The position numbers and the translations under genes are program-made. A stretch of 64,000 bases of DNA from Macrococcus equipercicus. GTDB lineage: Bacteria > Bacillota > Bacilli > Staphylococcales > Staphylococcaceae. This document shows, piece after piece, positions 56,826 through 64,000 of the stretch; the first letter of the stretch is position 1; each line of letters begins with the position of its first letter. The notes under the pieces are model-generated. The model saw only the letters and a list, made by a program, of their open reading frames with translations. It was not told where the DNA came from and searched no databases. The stretch lies in the NCBI RefSeq assembly GCF_004359525.2, contig NZ_SCWC02000004.1, positions 124,001 to 188,000 of the forward strand. The letters are read 5' to 3'.

Positions 56826-57305
56826 TTAATTATTATTTGTTAATAATACCACAGCTTGTGCGGCAATTCCCTCTTCTCTTCCTAAAAAGCCCATCTTCTC
56901 AGAAGTCGTCGCCTTGATATTCACTTGATCAATCGTTACTTCCAGCAGTTCGCTGATAATACCGCGCATCGTATCAATATGCGGTCTGAACTTCGGACGT
57001 TCTGCTACAATCGTCGCATCAATGTTGCCGATCATATAACCTTTAGCTTTCACTTCATTGAACGATTCCTTCAGCAGAATTTTGGAATCCGCATCTTTGA
57101 ATGCCGCATCTGTATCCGGAAACAGCTTGCCGATATCACCGAGTGCTGCTGCACCGAGCATCGCATCTGTAATTGCATGCAGTAAGACATCAGCGTCACT
57201 ATGACCGAGCAGTCCCTTGGCATGCGGAATCTCAAGTCCGCCGATGATTAATTTCCTGTCAGCAGCCAGCTGGTGGACATCATAACCAAAGCCGATTCTA
57301 AACAT
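56826..57305 (-). CDS. ispF: 2-C-methyl-D-erythritol 2,4-cyclodiphosphate synthase
   Basis: IspF closes the cyclodiphosphate ring in the non-mevalonate (MEP) route to isoprenoids. The 159-residue protein has the zinc ligands in FGYDVHQL and [17 protein letters not shown], and the C-terminal [21 protein letters not shown]. Its ATG overlaps the ispD stop (TAATG). S. aureus itself uses the mevalonate route and lacks this gene. Confidence 0.96.
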   Translation of the reverse strand: MFRIGFGYDVHQLAADRKLIIGGLEIPHAKGLLGHSDADVLLHAITDAMLGAAALGDIGKLFPDTDAAFKDADSKILLKESFNEVKAKGYMIGNIDATIVAERPKFRPHIDTMRGIISELLEVTIDQVNIKATTSEKMGFLGREEGIAAQAVVLLTNNN

Positions 57306-57979
57306 TATATCCCTCTTTTCTTCAATAGCGCTGCCGCAAAATATAAATCTTCCGGTGTCGTCAGTTTAATATTATCATAGCTGCCTTGAGCGACATGAAC
57401 TATAACACCTGTCCGTTCGACAAGCGAAGCGTCGTCCGTCCCTAAAAACCCATCGGCTTCCGCCCTTTGATAAGCAGTCAGCAGCACGTCGTATGTAAAA
57501 GCCTGAGGTGTCTGAGTAAGCCATAATGTGCTGCGTTCAGGCGTGCTGCTGACTTGTCCGTCGACTACGACTTTAACAGTATCTTTAGCAGGTACTGCAG
57601 CGATGGCTGCCCGGTTATTCAGCGCTGACTCATAGAGCGCGTCCAATGTTTCATGTGAAATAAACGGCCGCGCACCGTCATGAACCATGACGATATCGGT
57701 CTTCGGAATCACTTTCAATACATTATAAATGCTGTACTGACGTTCACTGCCACCTGCTATGATGCCTCTTACTTTCGGGAAATCATGCAGCAAAGTAGTC
57801 AGCTGCCCGATTTCATCTTCTTTAGCGGCCAAGTAAATCGCACTGCATGCTGTATGTGCCTGGAAGACTTCCACTGTCCGTCTGATGACCGGGATACCAT
57901 CCACTTCAAGGAACACTTTATTATGACCGCAGCCCATGCGTCTGCCCTGCCCTGCTGCAGGAATAATCACTGTATACAT
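57305..57979 (-). CDS. ispD: 2-C-methyl-D-erythritol 4-phosphate cytidylyltransferase
   Basis: IspD joins CTP to methylerythritol phosphate, the third MEP-pathway step. The 224-residue protein has [20 protein letters not shown] (nucleotide-binding loop), [11 protein letters not shown] near residue 107, KDTVKVV and WLTQTPQAF. It is coupled by TAATG to yacL upstream and ispF downstream, the same order as Bacillus (yacL-ispD-ispF). Confidence 0.96.
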   Translation of the reverse strand: MYTVIIPAAGQGRRMGCGHNKVFLEVDGIPVIRRTVEVFQAHTACSAIYLAAKEDEIGQLTTLLHDFPKVRGIIAGGSERQYSIYNVLKVIPKTDIVMVHDGARPFISHETLDALYESALNNRAAIAAVPAKDTVKVVVDGQVSSTPERSTLWLTQTPQAFTYDVLLTAYQRAEADGFLGTDDASLVERTGVIVHVAQGSYDNIKLTTPEDLYFAAALLKKRGI

Positions 57980-59031
57980 TATTTATCTGCCACTTTCTTC
58001 GTAAAGATAATGCGTCCTGACGACGTCTGCAGTATCGACTGCACTTCCACAAGTTTCTCCTGGTTAATCAAATTTTTGCCGTGCTCCACGACAACCATCG
58101 TCCCGTCTTCTAAATAGCCGACGCCTTGACCTTCTTCTTTACCCGCCTTAGTGATCAGCAGTTTGAAGCGGTCGCCCTGCTGCACGACTGGTTTGATCGC
58201 TTCAGACAGATCATTGACGTTCAATACTTTAATGCCTTGAACCTGGCACACTTTATTCAAGTTATAATCAGTCGTAATCACACCGGCATTAGATTCTGCC
58301 GCCATTTTCACGAGCAGCTGATCCACTTCTTTAATCTCTTTATGCCCCGGGTGAAACTTCACCGGATGTCCTGTTTCTTTCAGTTCCTGCAGAATATCAA
58401 GGCCACGTTGTCCTTTGTCGCGTTTCAGGCCATCTGTTGAGTCTGCAATCAGCTGCAGTTCATCAAGCACACCTTGCGGCACGACAATCGTTCCGTCGAT
58501 AAAGCCGCACTGGACAATCTTCAAAATACGGCCGTCAATAATCGCTGACGTATCCAGCAGTTTTGCAGCATCTGTGCCTTTGCGTCTGCTGCCTTGAAAT
58601 CTTTCCGGCAGGAGACTTTGAATCTCTTCCCGCTTCTTCAGGCCGACCTGAAATCCGAGGTAGCCGAGAATGACTGCGAGCGCGATTGGAATCGTGTTTT
58701 TCAGCAGCGGGAAGCCGATTGTATCGAAGATCAGACTAATCATCGATGCGATCATCAGTCCCATCATCATACCGAGCGTCGCAAATATGATCTCCATGAA
58801 ATTCCGCTTCAACAGCAGTCCTTCACCTGCCTCGATTAATGCCACCACTTTATCAATCAACCAGAAAAACAATAGTAAAAAGACAATAATACCGATTATG
58901 CCATCAACATAACTATTCAGGATGAGTGGATGGACATTCAAACTGAACACTTTAACAACTTCCGGAATCAAAAAGATTCCGAGAGAAGCACCGATAATAA
59001 TAAATAATAACAAGACAAGTCTTCTGAGCAT
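57979..59031 (-). CDS. PIN/TRAM membrane protein (YacL-like)
   Basis: This 350-residue protein has four N-terminal membrane helices (to about residue 130), a PIN-like nuclease domain with DTSAIIDGRILKIVQCGFIDG, GVITTDYNLNKV, and a C-terminal TRAM domain. The PIN acidic residues are present, so an RNase role is plausible but unproved. The same gene is found between radA and ispD in Bacillus. AGGAGG precedes the start. Confidence 0.88.
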   Translation of the reverse strand: MLRRLVLLLFIIIGASLGIFLIPEVVKVFSLNVHPLILNSYVDGIIGIIVFLLLFFWLIDKVVALIEAGEGLLLKRNFMEIIFATLGMMMGLMIASMISLIFDTIGFPLLKNTIPIALAVILGYLGFQVGLKKREEIQSLLPERFQGSRRKGTDAAKLLDTSAIIDGRILKIVQCGFIDGTIVVPQGVLDELQLIADSTDGLKRDKGQRGLDILQELKETGHPVKFHPGHKEIKEVDQLLVKMAAESNAGVITTDYNLNKVCQVQGIKVLNVNDLSEAIKPVVQQGDRFKLLITKAGKEEGQGVGYLEDGTMVVVEHGKNLINQEKLVEVQSILQTSSGRIIFTKKVADK

Positions 59032-59043
59032 AACGTCACCTCC

Positions 59044-60408
59044 TTAATTAAATGCCAGTCTCAACGCTTCAGAAATATTTGTAATACCAACAATCTCAAT
59101 GCCGTCCGGGAAGTCCCAGCCGCCAATGTTATTCTTCGGTATGACAGCACGCTTGAAACCAAGTTTCGCCGCTTCCTGTACGCGCTGCTCGATGCGGGCG
59201 ACACGCCTTACTTCTCCTGTCAGGCCGACCTCACCAATGAAACAGTCATCACCACGCGTCGGTTTATCATTGAAACTTGAAGCGATACTAATAATGACGC
59301 TCAAATCAACTGCCGGTTCATCCAGTTTGACCCCGCCTGCAACTTTAATATAAGCATCCTGCTGCTGCAGCAGTAAGCCCTGCTTCTTCTCAAGCACTGC
59401 CATCAGTAAGCTCAACCGGTTATGGTCAATCCCTGTGGCCATACGCCGCGGATTGTGGAATGTCGTCGGTGTGACCAGCGCCTGCACTTCAACAAGCAGC
59501 GGCCGCGTTCCTTCCATCGTCGCGACAATCGTGGAACCTGCGACGTTTTTTGTCCGTTCTTCAAGAAACATCTCTGACGGATTCAGTACTTCGCTCAGCC
59601 CCGTATTCCGCATTTCAAAAATACCCATTTCATTCGTGGAGCCGAAACGGTTCTTCACTGCCCGCAGTATACGGTAGCTGTGATGTGTATCGCCTTCAAA
59701 ATAGAGTACAGTATCCACCATATGCTCCAGCAGCCGCGGCCCGGCAATCTGGCCTTCTTTCGTCACGTGACCGACGATGAACGTTGCGATATTCATGTTC
59801 TTCGCCATGCGCATTAATTCCTGCGTACATTCTCTCACCTGTGATACAGAACCGGGTGCTGACGTCACTTCGGGGTGGAAAATCGTCTGAATGGAGTCGA
59901 TGACAAGAAATTTCGGATTTGTCTTCTTCACTGTTTCGTGGATGATCTGGAGGTTCGTTTCTGCATAGACGCTCAGTTCACCGGCGTCTTCTTTCAGCCG
60001 GTCAGCGCGCAGTTTTGTCTGTCTGACCGATTCCTCACCGGAAATATAAAGCACGGCGTTATCCTTTGATAGGAGGGCACATACTTGCAGCAGTAACGTT
60101 GATTTCCCGATACCCGGGTCCCCGCCGATTAAAATAAGCGAGCCCGGCACAATGCCGCCGCCGAGCACGCGGTCAAATTCACGAATATATGTTGTAGAGC
60201 GCGGCGTGCTCTCTTTAGTGATGTTTTTAAGTTTTTCGACGCGTTCACTGGAAGATGATTCAGTGATTGCGGTTTTTGGTCCTTTGGCTTTATGTTCTAT
60301 GACTTCTTCCATCTGGTTCCAGGCACCGCAGTTCGGGCATTTGCCCATCCATTTAGGAGATTGATACCCGCAGGCCATGCATTCAAACGTTGATTTCGTT
60401 TTCGCCAA
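59044..60408 (-). CDS. radA: DNA repair protein RadA
   Basis: RadA processes recombination intermediates by branch migration. The 454-residue protein starts with a zinc finger [21 protein letters not shown], has Walker [13 protein letters not shown] near residue 97, the radA-specific [15 protein letters not shown] near residue 255, and a C-terminal Lon-like domain. It starts with TTG at 60408 (AGGAGG seven bases upstream). Intact and of usual length. Confidence 0.96.
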   Translation of the reverse strand: MAKTKSTFECMACGYQSPKWMGKCPNCGAWNQMEEVIEHKAKGPKTAITESSSSERVEKLKNITKESTPRSTTYIREFDRVLGGGIVPGSLILIGGDPGIGKSTLLLQVCALLSKDNAVLYISGEESVRQTKLRADRLKEDAGELSVYAETNLQIIHETVKKTNPKFLVIDSIQTIFHPEVTSAPGSVSQVRECTQELMRMAKNMNIATFIVGHVTKEGQIAGPRLLEHMVDTVLYFEGDTHHSYRILRAVKNRFGSTNEMGIFEMRNTGLSEVLNPSEMFLEERTKNVAGSTIVATMEGTRPLLVEVQALVTPTTFHNPRRMATGIDHNRLSLLMAVLEKKQGLLLQQQDAYIKVAGGVKLDEPAVDLSVIISIASSFNDKPTRGDDCFIGEVGLTGEVRRVARIEQRVQEAAKLGFKRAVIPKNNIGGWDFPDGIEIVGITNISEALRLAFN

Positions 60409-60465
60409 AAAATTTCCTCCTGTGTCAATATGGTATTATTGTAAACTGTTTCACTCTTCAATACA

Positions 60466-60495
60466 ATAAAACCCCTAATGCAACAGCATTAAGGG
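60466..60495 (-). terminator. Terminator after clpC
   Basis: The arms CCCTTAATGC and GCATTAGGGG pair over ten bases, with TTTTATTG following on the minus strand. It lies about 50 bases past the clpC stop and separates it from radA. Confidence 0.82.
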
Positions 60496-60543
60496 CGTTG
60501 TCCCGTGTTAATCTTACGGTCGATGATTATTTAATCAGTCAGC

Positions 60544-62982
60544 TTATACTTCTTCAGTGACGCGTTCTTGTTTCTCTACAGTGAACTCATCATTCTGATA
60601 ATCGATGACAATGTCCTGTCCTGCTAATGTTTCGCCGCGCAGCAGTTCTTCTGACAGTTTGTCTTCGATGTTTTTCTGAATCGCACGTGCGAGTGGTCTT
60701 GCACCGTACTCAGGGTCATAACCTTCATCAGCAATCTTGCCTTTAGCCGCGTCAGTCAATGTGATGACAATGTCCTGTTCTTTCAGACGTTTCGCCAGTC
60801 CTTCGACCATAAGCGTCACGATTTCTTTCAGATGTTCTTTTTCAAGCTTGTGGAAGACGATGATGTCATCGACACGGTTCAAGAACTCAGGACGGAACTG
60901 ATTTTTCAGTTCATCCATCATTGTTTTGCGGATAGTTTCATAATCCGGACCGACGTCGCTTGCACCGAAGCCGACAAACTTATTGTCTTTCAATTCCTGC
61001 GCACCGACGTTTGAAGTCATGATGATTACCGTGTTACGGAAATCAACTGTCCTGCCCTGTGAATCTGTCAGGCGACCGTCATCGAGCACTTGCAGCAGCA
61101 TATTGAAGACATCCGGATGAGCTTTCTCAATTTCATCGAATAAGATGACTGAGTATGGTTTACGGCGCACTTTTTCAGTCAGCTGGCCGCCTTCTTCATG
61201 GCCGACGTAGCCTGGAGGAGAACCGACAAGACGTGACACACTATGTTTCTCCATGAACTCACTCATGTCGACGCGGATCATCGCATCTTCTTCACCGAAC
61301 ATCGCTTCAGCTAATGCTTTTGCAAGTTCTGTCTTACCAACACCCGTTGGCCCAAGGAAGATAAAGCTGCCGATCGGACGCTTCGGATCTTTCAGTCCGG
61401 CACGTGCACGGCGGACTGCTTTTGAGATAGATTCCACCGCATCGGACTGACCGATGACACGGTTGTGCAGAATTTCTTCAAGGTTCAGCAGTTTTGCGGA
61501 TTCTGTCTCCGCGATTTTGTTCAGCGGAATTCCAGTCCACTGGGCAACGACAAGTGCGATGTCGTCAGCAGTGACTGATGACTCTGATTTCCCTTGTGTT
61601 TTCTTCCATTCTTTCTTTGTTTCATCTAACTGCTGCTCAAGCTTGGATTGTTTGTCACGCAGTGCGGCTGCCTGTTCGAACTCCTGCGAATGAACAGCGG
61701 CATCTTTTTCTTTTTTCACTTGTTCGAGTTCTGTTTCAAGCTCTTTTAAGCTTGGCGGTGTTGTATGATTACGCAGTCTCACCTTAGAACCTGCTTCATC
61801 GATCAAGTCGATCGCTTTATCCGGCAGGAAGCGGTCAGAAATGTAGCGGTCACTCATCTTCACTGCTGCTTCCAGCGCTTCGTCTGTGATTGTGATGCGG
61901 TGATGCGCTTCGTAACGGTCACGCAGTCCTCTAACGATTGCAATCGCATCTTCGACGTTCGGTTCATTGACTGTGACCGGCTGGAAGCGGCGTTCAAGCG
62001 CTGCATCTTTTTCGATGTATTTACGGTACTCTTCAAGAGTCGTCGCACCGATACATTGCAGTTCGCCGCGGGCAAGAGCAGGTTTCAGAATATTAGATGC
62101 ATCAATCGCACCTTCAGCGCCGCCTGCACCGATCAATGTATGCAGCTCATCGATGAACAGAATAATGTTACCTGCTGAATGGATTTCTTCCATTACTTTT
62201 TTCAGGCGCTCTTCAAATTCCCCGCGGTATTTAGTACCTGCGACAACTGTACCCATGTCAAGACTCATGACGCGTTTATCTTTCAATGTTTCCGGTACTT
62301 CGTTATTGATGATCGCCTGTGCCAGTCCTTCAACAATCGCTGTTTTACCGACACCTGGTTCACCGATAAGCACTGGATTGTTTTTTGTCCGGCGGCTCAA
62401 TACTTCGATGACGCGTGTAATTTCGCTGCTGCGTCCGATAACTGGATCCAGTACGCCGTCTTTAGCGATAACAGTCAAGTCACGGGCCAGGCCGTCAAGC
62501 GTCGGCGTTGCATGAGATTTTGCCGCCTGTGAGTTTTTCGCGCTCATTTCCGGGCTGCCGAGCAGCTTCACGACTTGTGCACGGGCTTTTGTGATGTTCA
62601 AGTCAAGGTTTGCCAGCACACGTGCCGCTACTCCTTCGTTTTCACGGATCAGGCCGAGCAGAATATGCTCTGTACCGACAAATGAGTGGTTCAGTTTACG
62701 CGCTTCGTCGAGTGACAGTTCAATGACTTTCTTCGCGCGCGGTGTATATTGAATCGTTCCTGACATTTCAGAACCGTGACCGATTAACTGTTCTACTTCT
62801 GTAATAATCTTTTCTTCTGTTACATCAAATGTTGCTAATACTTTAGCCGCAATGCCTTCCGGTTCTCTGACAAGGCCTAATAATAGATGCTCTGTACCGA
62901 TATTGTTATGCTGTAACCTAATAGCTTCTTCCTGTGCGTGAGCGAGTACGCGCTGCGCACGTTCTGTTAATTTTCCAAACAC
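60544..62982 (-). CDS. clpC: ATP-dependent Clp protease ATPase subunit ClpC
   Basis: ClpC unfolds proteins for ClpP. The 812-residue protein has two N-terminal ClpN repeats, AAA1 ([16 protein letters not shown] near residue 208), a UVR segment ([20 protein letters not shown]), and AAA2 ([18 protein letters not shown] near residue 545). The ClpP-binding loop KFVGFGASD is near residue 670. McsB, encoded upstream, tags substrates with phosphoarginine. The gene is in the ctsR-mcsA-mcsB-clpC operon, whose first two genes lie beyond the right edge. Confidence 0.97.
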   Translation of the reverse strand: MFGKLTERAQRVLAHAQEEAIRLQHNNIGTEHLLLGLVREPEGIAAKVLATFDVTEEKIITEVEQLIGHGSEMSGTIQYTPRAKKVIELSLDEARKLNHSFVGTEHILLGLIRENEGVAARVLANLDLNITKARAQVVKLLGSPEMSAKNSQAAKSHATPTLDGLARDLTVIAKDGVLDPVIGRSSEITRVIEVLSRRTKNNPVLIGEPGVGKTAIVEGLAQAIINNEVPETLKDKRVMSLDMGTVVAGTKYRGEFEERLKKVMEEIHSAGNIILFIDELHTLIGAGGAEGAIDASNILKPALARGELQCIGATTLEEYRKYIEKDAALERRFQPVTVNEPNVEDAIAIVRGLRDRYEAHHRITITDEALEAAVKMSDRYISDRFLPDKAIDLIDEAGSKVRLRNHTTPPSLKELETELEQVKKEKDAAVHSQEFEQAAALRDKQSKLEQQLDETKKEWKKTQGKSESSVTADDIALVVAQWTGIPLNKIAETESAKLLNLEEILHNRVIGQSDAVESISKAVRRARAGLKDPKRPIGSFIFLGPTGVGKTELAKALAEAMFGEEDAMIRVDMSEFMEKHSVSRLVGSPPGYVGHEEGGQLTEKVRRKPYSVILFDEIEKAHPDVFNMLLQVLDDGRLTDSQGRTVDFRNTVIIMTSNVGAQELKDNKFVGFGASDVGPDYETIRKTMMDELKNQFRPEFLNRVDDIIVFHKLEKEHLKEIVTLMVEGLAKRLKEQDIVITLTDAAKGKIADEGYDPEYGARPLARAIQKNIEDKLSEELLRGETLAGQDIVIDYQNDEFTVEKQERVTEEV

Positions 62983-62997
62983 GATATAGTTCCTCCT

Positions 62998-63990
62998 TTA
63001 AAGATGCTCTCTCAGCATCTTAGCTCGTTTTTCGTTAACGGGTATAGCTTCTTCAAGTGTTGCTAGAAATGGCGGCTGAATCGCAACCATCAGCTCGTTG
63101 AAACGAAAAGGCATCGGTTCAACTATTCCCATATCGATACCCATTTTCAGTTCACTTAATCTTAAACTTGCCTCTTCAGCAGTGATCAGCTGAGCATATT
63201 TCAAAACTCCAAGGCTTCTATAGACACGGTCTGCCGTCTCGATATAATCATAATCTTTGAGGCGTTTACGCATGCCTTCTTCTTCAGTAATAATCTGCTC
63301 GACAATCTGCTTCAGATCTTCAATAATCGCTTCTTCTGTCTTACCGAGCGTCAGCTGGTTGGATACTTGGTACACGTGGCCGAGCGCCTGCGTCCCTTCA
63401 CCGTAGATCCCGCGGATTGTATAGCCGAAGCGGTTAATTGCCTGGGCAATACGACCCATCCGGTTCATGATGGACAGTCCAGGCAGATGCAGCATCACAC
63501 TTGCACGCAGTCCTGTCCCGATATTGGTCGGGCATGTCGTCAAGTAACCGAGCGTCTCATCAAATGACAATGTCAGTTTCTCGTCGATCAGACTGTCCAC
63601 TGCTAACGCCTTGCTGTACAGTTCATCCAGTGACAGTTCAGGCCCCAGCACTTGTATACGGATATGATCTTCTTCGTTGACCATAATACTGACTGATTCA
63701 TCCTCATTCAAAAACACAGCACCGTGGTCCTGGGCGAGCAGCTCCTTGCTGACTAAATGCTTGATGACCAGTATTTGACGTTCGTTTTTGTCGAGTGCGC
63801 TTAAGCGCACTTCTTCGTAATGAGGCTTGAGTACTGCTGATACTTCCTCAAGCACTTCGAGCGCAGTCTGCTCGTCATACATGAGCGGATGAACGAAGTT
63901 CTCAAGGTTTCTTGCAAGACGGATACGAGAGCTTAATATAATCGGCTGCTCGGTTTCCTGCTGCATCCAGTCGCTTAAAGTATGGCTCAA
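62998..63990 (-). CDS. mcsB: Protein arginine kinase McsB
   Basis: McsB phosphorylates arginine residues of damaged proteins so that ClpC-ClpP degrades them. The 330-residue protein has the guanidino-kinase core: [16 protein letters not shown] near residue 20, [12 protein letters not shown] and [20 protein letters not shown] near residue 155, whose cysteine is the conserved site. The likely TTG start at 63990 lies ten bases from the right edge and follows AGGA; a different start beyond the window cannot be excluded. ClpC follows after 15 bases. Confidence 0.93.
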   Translation of the reverse strand: MSHTLSDWMQQETEQPIILSSRIRLARNLENFVHPLMYDEQTALEVLEEVSAVLKPHYEEVRLSALDKNERQILVIKHLVSKELLAQDHGAVFLNEDESVSIMVNEEDHIRIQVLGPELSLDELYSKALAVDSLIDEKLTLSFDETLGYLTTCPTNIGTGLRASVMLHLPGLSIMNRMGRIAQAINRFGYTIRGIYGEGTQALGHVYQVSNQLTLGKTEEAIIEDLKQIVEQIITEEEGMRKRLKDYDYIETADRVYRSLGVLKYAQLITAEEASLRLSELKMGIDMGIVEPMPFRFNELMVAIQPPFLATLEEAIPVNEKRAKMLREHL

Positions 63991-64000
63991 ATGTTTATCC

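Overview
The window looks like a chromosomal segment of a Staphylococcaceae bacterium, most likely Macrococcus or a close relative. Gene order follows the Staphylococcus core closely: pta-lipL, hemQ, an sst-type iron operon, ung, pdxK, bshB2, tadA and two deoxynucleoside kinases, ilvE, kbl, tuf-fusA-rpsG-rpsL, rpoC-rpoB, the L7/L12 to L11 genes, nusG-secE-rpmG-sigH, cysS-cysE-gltX, radA and clpC-mcsB. Two things point away from Staphylococcus aureus itself. Host genes look richer in G+C than is usual for Staphylococcus. The MEP-pathway genes ispD and ispF sit beside gltX, as in Bacillus. The genus assignment is inference; no rRNA gene is present to test it.

Layout. 1-4970: a partial unknown gene and an ATP-grasp enzyme, then DUF1450, lipL and pta, with hemQ on the opposite strand. 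5027-8907: a Fur-type-controlled ABC iron-siderophore operon (sstABCD). 9068-15543: an amino-acid permease, a 34-residue small protein, ung-ywdI-ywdK, pdxK/thiD, yojF-bshB2 (bacillithiol), folE2 and a sugar acetyltransferase. 15572-21710: a Cof-type phosphatase, tadA, two overlapping deoxynucleoside kinases, an array of eight hairpin repeats, a second HAD phosphatase, a frameshifted PTS-IIC-like gene and ilvE.

21804-about 27890 is an AT-rich accessory island between ilvE and the threonine-catabolism genes. It begins with an IS30-family element whose transposase seems to have lost its catalytic glutamate. It carries NUDIX, LOG-like, MFS, PhzF-like and two DinB-superfamily genes, and ends in the broken 5' end of another AT-rich gene. 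No integrase is visible.

27942-33878 holds threonine dehydrogenase and KBL (threonine to glycine plus acetyl-CoA), followed by three tandem, overlapping M20 amidohydrolase paralogues. 33895-50674 is the translation and transcription core, almost all on the minus strand: tuf, fusA, rpsG, rpsL, an L7Ae-like protein, rpoC, rpoB, a 16S-type methyltransferase, rplL, rplJ (behind an L10 leader with an attenuator), rplA, rplK, nusG, secE and rpmG. The rpoB-rpoC gap is long and contains two large foldback sequences. 50723-63990 continues with sigH, yacP, rlmB, mrnC, cysS, cysE behind a cysteine T-box, gltX, ispF, ispD, yacL, radA, clpC and mcsB.

Most of the window is ordinary housekeeping sequence. 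No wholly new defence or biosynthetic system is evident. The best leads are the hairpin-repeat array at 18291-18746, the large palindromic element inside the rpoB-rpoC gap, the AT-rich island with its unusual leader at 25176-25352, the small ORF at 10469, and the unassigned gene pair at the left edge.
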